Source: Nonomuraea maritima (GTDB lineage: Bacteria > Actinomycetota > Actinomycetes > Streptosporangiales > Streptosporangiaceae). Taken from it: a stretch of DNA of 64,000 nucleotides. This document shows positions 60,765-64,000 of the stretch, in pieces (positions within the stretch are counted from its first letter, which is position 1; each line of letters starts with the position of its first letter). A program made the position numbers and the translations under genes. A model generated the notes under the pieces. That model ran no database searches. It saw only the letters and a list, made by a program, of their open reading frames with translations, and had not been told where the DNA came from. The stretch lies in contig NZ_FNFB01000008.1 in the NCBI RefSeq assembly GCF_900100395.1, positions 188,071 to 252,070 of the forward strand, read 5' to 3'.

Positions 60765-62156
60765 ATGGACACCTGGCGGCGCATCTCGATCACGAAGCGC
60801 ATCACGCTGTTCGGGGGTGTGCTGGCGGTGTTGCTCTCGGCGGCCCTCGCCGTCGTGGTCCTGTCCGCGGTGCACCGCTACGCCACGGAGTCCCGTACGG
60901 AGGAGATCGCCGCGGACGGCGGGCGCGTGGTCACGCAGGTGGAACGGCAGGGGCCGGTGACGCCGCTGGTCCACCACAGCGACCGCAAGGTGCAGATCGT
61001 CGACCCCCGGGGCCGGGTGGTCGCCGCCACGCCGCAGCTGAGCGGCAGGCCGGTCATGGCCGACCCGTCCTGGCGCGACATGAGGGACTCCGCCGCGGTC
61101 GTCTGCGGCGGCGCCTTCCCGTCCGGCGAGTGCAACATCGTGGTCGCCAGGGCGGCCCATCGCGACGGGCAGGTCTGGACCGTCCTCGTCGCCGCCCCCG
61201 TCGTTCCGCCGTATGTCGTCCCGTGGCTGGCCGTGACGGTGGCCGGCGCCGCGGCCGCGCTGGCGGCGGCCGTCACGGTCCTGGCGCACCGGATCGTCAC
61301 CGACGCCCTGCGTCCCGTCACCCGGATCCAGACCGAGCTCGACCGGATGAACGACGCCGGGGCCGACGACCGGCTGCCGGTGCCGGGCAGCCACGACGAG
61401 ATCCAGAACCTGGCAGAGAGCGTCAACCGGACCCTCGTCCGGCTGCACGCCGCGATGGCCCAGCAGCGCCATTTCACCTCGGACGCCTCCCACGAGCTGC
61501 GTACGCCGATCGCCGCGATCAGGGCCGAGGTCGAGGACGCCATGCAGGCGCCGGAGGAGAGCAGCATTCCCACGCTCGGCGCGAAGGTCCTGAACAGCGT
61601 CGACCGGTTGCAGGCGATCGTGGACGGTCTGCTGACCATCGCCCGGCTGGAGTCGGGACGGCCGGTGGAGCGCGAGCCGACGGACCTCGCCGAACTCGTG
61701 ACGGCCCGGTGCCGGGAGCGGGAGAGCGTCACCGGCAAGGCGTTCACGTGCTCGCTCGAACCCGGGGTGACGGTGCTCGGCGACCGGACGGAGCTGTCGC
61801 GCCTGCTGGCCAACCTGATCGACAACGCCGAGCGCTACGCCTGCTCGTCGGTGTCACTGAACGTGCGGCGGCTGCCGTCCGCCGGGCGCGACGCCCAGCG
61901 CTTCCCGGACGGCGTGGCGCTGGTGGAGGTGATCGATGACGGGCCCGGCATCGAGCTGGACAAGCGGGAGCTGGTCTTCCAGCGCTTCGCCCGGCTCGAC
62001 ACCGCGAGGGACCGGGACGCCGGAGGCACCGGCCTCGGCCTGGCGATCGCCCGGCAGATCGCGTTCGCCCACGGCGGCACCCTGCTCGTCGAGGACGCCG
62101 CCCAGGGTGCGCACCTCGTCCTGCGTCTGCCGCTCCACCCGGACAATTCCCTGTAA
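60765..62156 (+). CDS. orphan sensor histidine kinase
   Basis: Membrane kinase of 463 residues. A membrane segment (about 15-37), a periplasmic sensor of about 100 residues with two Cys (VVCGGAFPSGECN), a second segment near 150-175 and a HAMP-like linker are followed by HisKA (RHFTSDASHELRTPIAAIRAEVE, with the phospho-His). The ATPase domain has NLIDNAERYA, VIDDGPGIE and GGTGLGLAIARQI. I chose ATG 60765 with GGGGGG just upstream; an alternative start at 60735 adds ten residues. No response regulator gene lies beside it. Its stop codon is part of the first of two repeated promoter elements. Confidence 0.9.
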   Translation: MDTWRRISITKRITLFGGVLAVLLSAALAVVVLSAVHRYATESRTEEIAADGGRVVTQVERQGPVTPLVHHSDRKVQIVDPRGRVVAATPQLSGRPVMADPSWRDMRDSAAVVCGGAFPSGECNIVVARAAHRDGQVWTVLVAAPVVPPYVVPWLAVTVAGAAAALAAAVTVLAHRIVTDALRPVTRIQTELDRMNDAGADDRLPVPGSHDEIQNLAESVNRTLVRLHAAMAQQRHFTSDASHELRTPIAAIRAEVEDAMQAPEESSIPTLGAKVLNSVDRLQAIVDGLLTIARLESGRPVEREPTDLAELVTARCRERESVTGKAFTCSLEPGVTVLGDRTELSRLLANLIDNAERYACSSVSLNVRRLPSAGRDAQRFPDGVALVEVIDDGPGIELDKRELVFQRFARLDTARDRDAGGTGLGLAIARQIAFAHGGTLLVEDAAQGAHLVLRLPLHPDNSL

Positions 62157-62158
62157 AG

Positions 62159-62200
62159 CGAGTAGGAAATGTTGACTACAGCGGATGCGAGTCGTACGTT
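62159..62200 (+). promoter_or_regulatory. repeated promoter element, copy 1
   Basis: CGAGTAGGAAATGTTGACT (62159-62177) ends in the -35 hexamer TTGACT (62172-62177), then a 17-base spacer and -10 TACGTT (62195-62200). The next ATG, at 62207, is six bases after the -10 box, so transcription should begin at the start codon. An identical 19-base block occurs at 62871-62889. Confidence 0.75.
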
Positions 62201-62206
62201 ACGGAC

Positions 62207-62347
62207 ATGGATCAGCATCGCGGTACGGCCGTCCGCCCGGGTCTTCCTGGCGACGTGCACTGGTATGACGTCCCGGACGACGACGTCGAGCCGGGCGAGG
62301 AGACCTCGCGCCGCAGGCGGCGGCTGTGGCGGAGGTGGGCGTCGTGA
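62207..62347 (+). CDS. 46-residue leaderless small ORF before FMN reductase
   Basis: ATG 62207 follows the -10 box by six bases with no ribosome binding site, so it is probably translated from a leaderless message. The product begins MDQHRGTAVRPGLPGDVHWY, has an acidic middle (DVPDDDVEPGEE) and an Arg/Trp-rich end ([13 protein letters not shown]). Its TGA overlaps the GTG of the FMN reductase gene (GTGA). It could be a real small protein or a leader that couples translation. I recognise no family. Confidence 0.55.
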   Translation: MDQHRGTAVRPGLPGDVHWYDVPDDDVEPGEETSRRRRRLWRRWAS

Positions 62348-62868
62348 GCGGCGACCGCGTGGTGGCGCTCGTCGGCAACCCGCGCAGCGGCTCCAGGACC
62401 CTCGGCGCGGCCGTCGAGGTGGCCGAGACGGTGGCCAAGCGCGCCGGGCACGGCGAGCCGGTCACGGTCGTGGATCTGTCGGCCCTGGGTGCGCATCTCT
62501 TCGCACCCGCCCCGTCGCCGCGCGCGGAGATCGCGCGCGAGCTCGTCACGGGCGCGGACGTGCTCGTCGTGGCCAGCCCCACCTACAAGGGCACCTACAC
62601 GGGACTGCTCAAGGCCTTTCTTGACGGGCTGCCGTCGCGGGCCCTCGCGGGCACGGTGGCGCTGCCCCTGCTGGTGATGGGCGACCCCCGGCACGCGCTC
62701 GCCGTCGAGGTCCACCTGCGCCCGCTGCTGGTGGAGCTGGGCGCGCTGGTGCCCACGCCCGGCCTCGCGCTCGTCGAGGCCGATCTGCCCCGCCTGCAGG
62801 AGCTGCTGGAGCCCTGGCAGGCCCAGGTCGAGCCGTACGTGACGGCCGCGCCGGCAGATTTCCGGTAA
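62344..62868 (+). CDS. NADPH-dependent FMN reductase family protein
   Basis: Flavodoxin-fold reductase, 174 residues, that supplies reduced FMN, often to sulfonate monooxygenases. VVALVGNPRSGSRTLGAAVEVA is the flavin-phosphate loop, VLVVASPTYKGTYTGLLKAFLDGLP the SsuE-type signature, and ALPLLVMGDPRHALAVE follows. GTG 62344 has GGAGG eight bases upstream and overlaps the 46-codon ORF stop. The GTG at 62326 is a weaker choice. Its TAA stop lies in the second copy of the repeated promoter element. With the next genes it suggests organosulfur use. Confidence 0.88.
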   Translation: MSGDRVVALVGNPRSGSRTLGAAVEVAETVAKRAGHGEPVTVVDLSALGAHLFAPAPSPRAEIARELVTGADVLVVASPTYKGTYTGLLKAFLDGLPSRALAGTVALPLLVMGDPRHALAVEVHLRPLLVELGALVPTPGLALVEADLPRLQELLEPWQAQVEPYVTAAPADFR

Positions 62869-62870
62869 AT

Positions 62871-62912
62871 CGAGTAGGAAATGTTGACTTTTGCGGATCC
62901 AGCGCCTAGCTT
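62871..62912 (+). promoter_or_regulatory. repeated promoter element, copy 2
   Basis: CGAGTAGGAAATGTTGACT (62871-62889) is identical to copy 1; its TTGACT (-35), 17-base spacer and TAGCTT (62907-62912) end seven bases before ATG 62920, so the message begins at or next to the start codon. Confidence 0.78.
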
Positions 62913-62919
62913 CGTTCGC

Positions 62920-62994
62920 ATGAGCCAGGGTTACCGCTTGACCAGGCGCTCCCACGTGGACTTCTGCCACGTGGCCAGCGCGCAGTGTCGCTGA
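62920..62994 (+). CDS. 24-residue putative Cys leader peptide
   Basis: Leaderless small ORF (MSQGYRLTRRSHVDFCHVA...) ending in ASAQCR. The LTxRxHVDxxxVASAxC pattern is the one NCBI labels 'putative leader peptide' ahead of actinobacterial sulfur and cysteine genes. Two Cys codons at positions 16 and 23 could make ribosomes pause when cysteinyl-tRNA is short, so it likely works as an attenuator for the sulfonate genes. The 164 bases after it (62995-63158) hold no gene that I support and are probably leader mRNA. Confidence 0.8.
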   Translation: MSQGYRLTRRSHVDFCHVASAQCR

Positions 62995-63158
62995 TCACGA
63001 ACTGACGGCCGCGGGCCATCGTCGCCCCGCCAGAACTCTCTCCTCTTCTCCTGCCGCTGCCACGCGACCGCCGCGGGCGCAGCGCGTCCCCGTGAGGACC
63101 TTCTTGTGATCGTGACACCCGTGCCCACCGGCAACCCCGACCAGGCGGGAGCCCCCGC

Positions 63159-63671
63159 ATGACCGACACGCTTCCCGACCGCGCGCTCGAGGCCGACCAG
63201 TTCAGGCACGCCCTGGCCGTGCACGCCAGCGGCGTCGTGGTCATCACCGCGCAGAGCGGCGGCATCCCGGTCGGGCTCACCGCCACCTCGTTCTCCTCGG
63301 TCAGCCTCGAACCGCCGCTCGTCTCCTTCTATGTCGACCGTTCCTCGACCACCTGGCCGCGGCTCGGCGCCGCCGACCACTTCGCGGTCAACATCCTGAC
63401 CAGCGACCAGGCCGGGCTCGCCGCCCGCTTCGCCCGCAAGGGCGTCGACCGTTTCGCGGCGCCCACCAGCTGGCGTCCCGGGCCGCTCGGCGCGCCGCTG
63501 CTGCAGGGCGTCTCGGCCCACCTCGTCTGCCTGCCCTACGACAGGGCCGTGGTCGGCGACCACCTGCTGGTCGTCGGACTGGTGGCCCACGCCGACGTGC
63601 ACGGAACGGGCCGTCCGCTCCTCTACCACCAGGGGCGCTTCGGCCGTTTCCTGGCCCATCCCGACGCCTGA
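63159..63671 (+). CDS. flavin reductase family protein
   Basis: Flavin:NAD(P)H oxidoreductase of the HpaC/SsuE-like fold, 170 residues. FRHALAVHASGVVVITAQSGGIPVGLTATSFSSVSLEPPLVSFYV is the FMN-binding signature, and DHFAVNILTSDQAGLAARFA and LLYHQGRFGRFL complete the family pattern. It supplies reduced flavin to a two-component monooxygenase, probably one for sulfonates. GGGAG lies ten or so bases before ATG 63159. It follows the Cys leader and precedes the permease gene. Confidence 0.92.
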   Translation: MTDTLPDRALEADQFRHALAVHASGVVVITAQSGGIPVGLTATSFSSVSLEPPLVSFYVDRSSTTWPRLGAADHFAVNILTSDQAGLAARFARKGVDRFAAPTSWRPGPLGAPLLQGVSAHLVCLPYDRAVVGDHLLVVGLVAHADVHGTGRPLLYHQGRFGRFLAHPDA

Positions 63672-63741
63672 GTCCGGGCCGCCCGGACCGTGTCCGGGCG
63701 GCCGTCCGGAAATTTCGTGACTTCTGTCGAAGGACTGCTGC

Positions 63742-64000
63742 ATGACCTCGACTGAGCTGGACCTTCCCGTGGCGTCCCGTGTGGCGCCCGTCAGGTGGCG
63801 TCTGCCCGGCACCGGCTGGCAGCGGCTGGTCAGCCCCCTCGCCCTGCTCGCGCTCTGGCAGCTCACCGGCTCGCTGGGGCTGCTGCCAGAACGCCTGCTC
63901 GCCGCCCCCGCCACCGTCGCCGCCACCGCGCTCGACCTCGTGACCTCAGGGACGCTGCCCGAGGCGGTGCTCGTCTCGCTGGGACGCGTCGCCGCCGGGT
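63742..64000 (+). CDS. sulfonate/taurine-type ABC transporter permease (partial)
   Basis: The first 86 codons of a permease gene that runs off the window. It begins MTSTELDLPVASRVAPVRW, then a membrane segment (SPLALLALWQLTGSLGLLP) and the LLAAPATVAATALDLVTSGTLPEAVLVSLGRVAAG region that is characteristic of SsuC/TauC permeases. With the flavin reductases and Cys leader it points to a sulfonate uptake and desulfonation operon continuing downstream. AAGGACTG is upstream of the ATG. Confidence 0.85.
   Translation, partial: MTSTELDLPVASRVAPVRWRLPGTGWQRLVSPLALLALWQLTGSLGLLPERLLAAPATVAATALDLVTSGTLPEAVLVSLGRVAAG

Noticed and set aside
63106-63162. 18-codon GTG frame overlapping the flavin reductase start
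   Set aside because: No ribosome site and Pro-rich random composition; it is more likely leader RNA after the Cys leader peptide.

Overview
This window is chromosomal DNA of a high-G+C actinobacterium. A filamentous actinomycete of the Streptosporangiales type is my inference. The evidence is the complete Pup-proteasome locus in its actinobacterial order, the very high G+C with GTG and TTG starts, many starts with a -10 box only 6-7 bases upstream (leaderless mRNAs), an iron box of the DtxR/IdeR type, and many GntR, TetR, MarR and NarL-type regulators. I found no tRNA, rRNA, CRISPR array, insertion sequence or prophage. The window reads as mostly core chromosome with some accessory genes.

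Layout. 0.2-6.1 kb: a five-gene oligopeptide/dipeptide ABC importer operon, ending at a strong bidirectional terminator. 6.2-8.0 kb: a NarL-type two-component pair. 8.1-14.6 kb: a RecB-like nuclease, a site-2 protease with CBS domains, an FHA protein, a double GNAT and the tRNA methyltransferase TrmI. 14.8-38.3 kb: the Pup-proteasome superlocus: mpa/arc, (dpaL-like and acyltransferase insert), dop, pup, (frameshifted endonuclease VII and a DinB2-type polymerase), prcB, prcA, pafA, two lipoprotein FKBP prolyl isomerases, an HTH regulator, DUF3291, DUF3866, pafB, pafC, a small membrane protein, tatA, tatC, a lipid kinase and helY.

Pup is made with a C-terminal Gln, deamidated by Dop and ligated to target lysines by PafA. 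Mpa/ARC unfolds pupylated proteins into the PrcBA chamber. PafB and PafC are WYL regulators of the mycobacterial DNA-damage response.

38.6-41.2 kb: a 37-codon Arg/Cys/Trp-rich small ORF with a hairpin directly after it, overlapping the start of an ABC exporter, followed by a TetR regulator. 41.2-45.9 kb: an RNB ribonuclease, an iron-box-controlled siderophore-interacting reductase and a GH36 alpha-galactosidase. 46.0-50.6 kb: a dehalogenase-like hydrolase divergent from a double-MarR regulator, and two peptidases. 50.8-54.6 kb: an ABC-2 exporter with a two-component pair. 54.7-60.7 kb: GntR regulators, an inositol-phosphatase-like gene, a HAD hydrolase, an unknown gene and a CaiB/CitE-type CoA pair. 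60.8-64.0 kb: an orphan sensor kinase, then a sulfur-type region with two near-identical promoters, each driving an apparently leaderless small ORF ahead of flavin reductases and the start of a sulfonate-type ABC permease.

The best leads for something undescribed are the small-ORF/hairpin/exporter unit at 38.6 kb and the paired leaderless small-ORF promoters at 62.2 and 62.9 kb.
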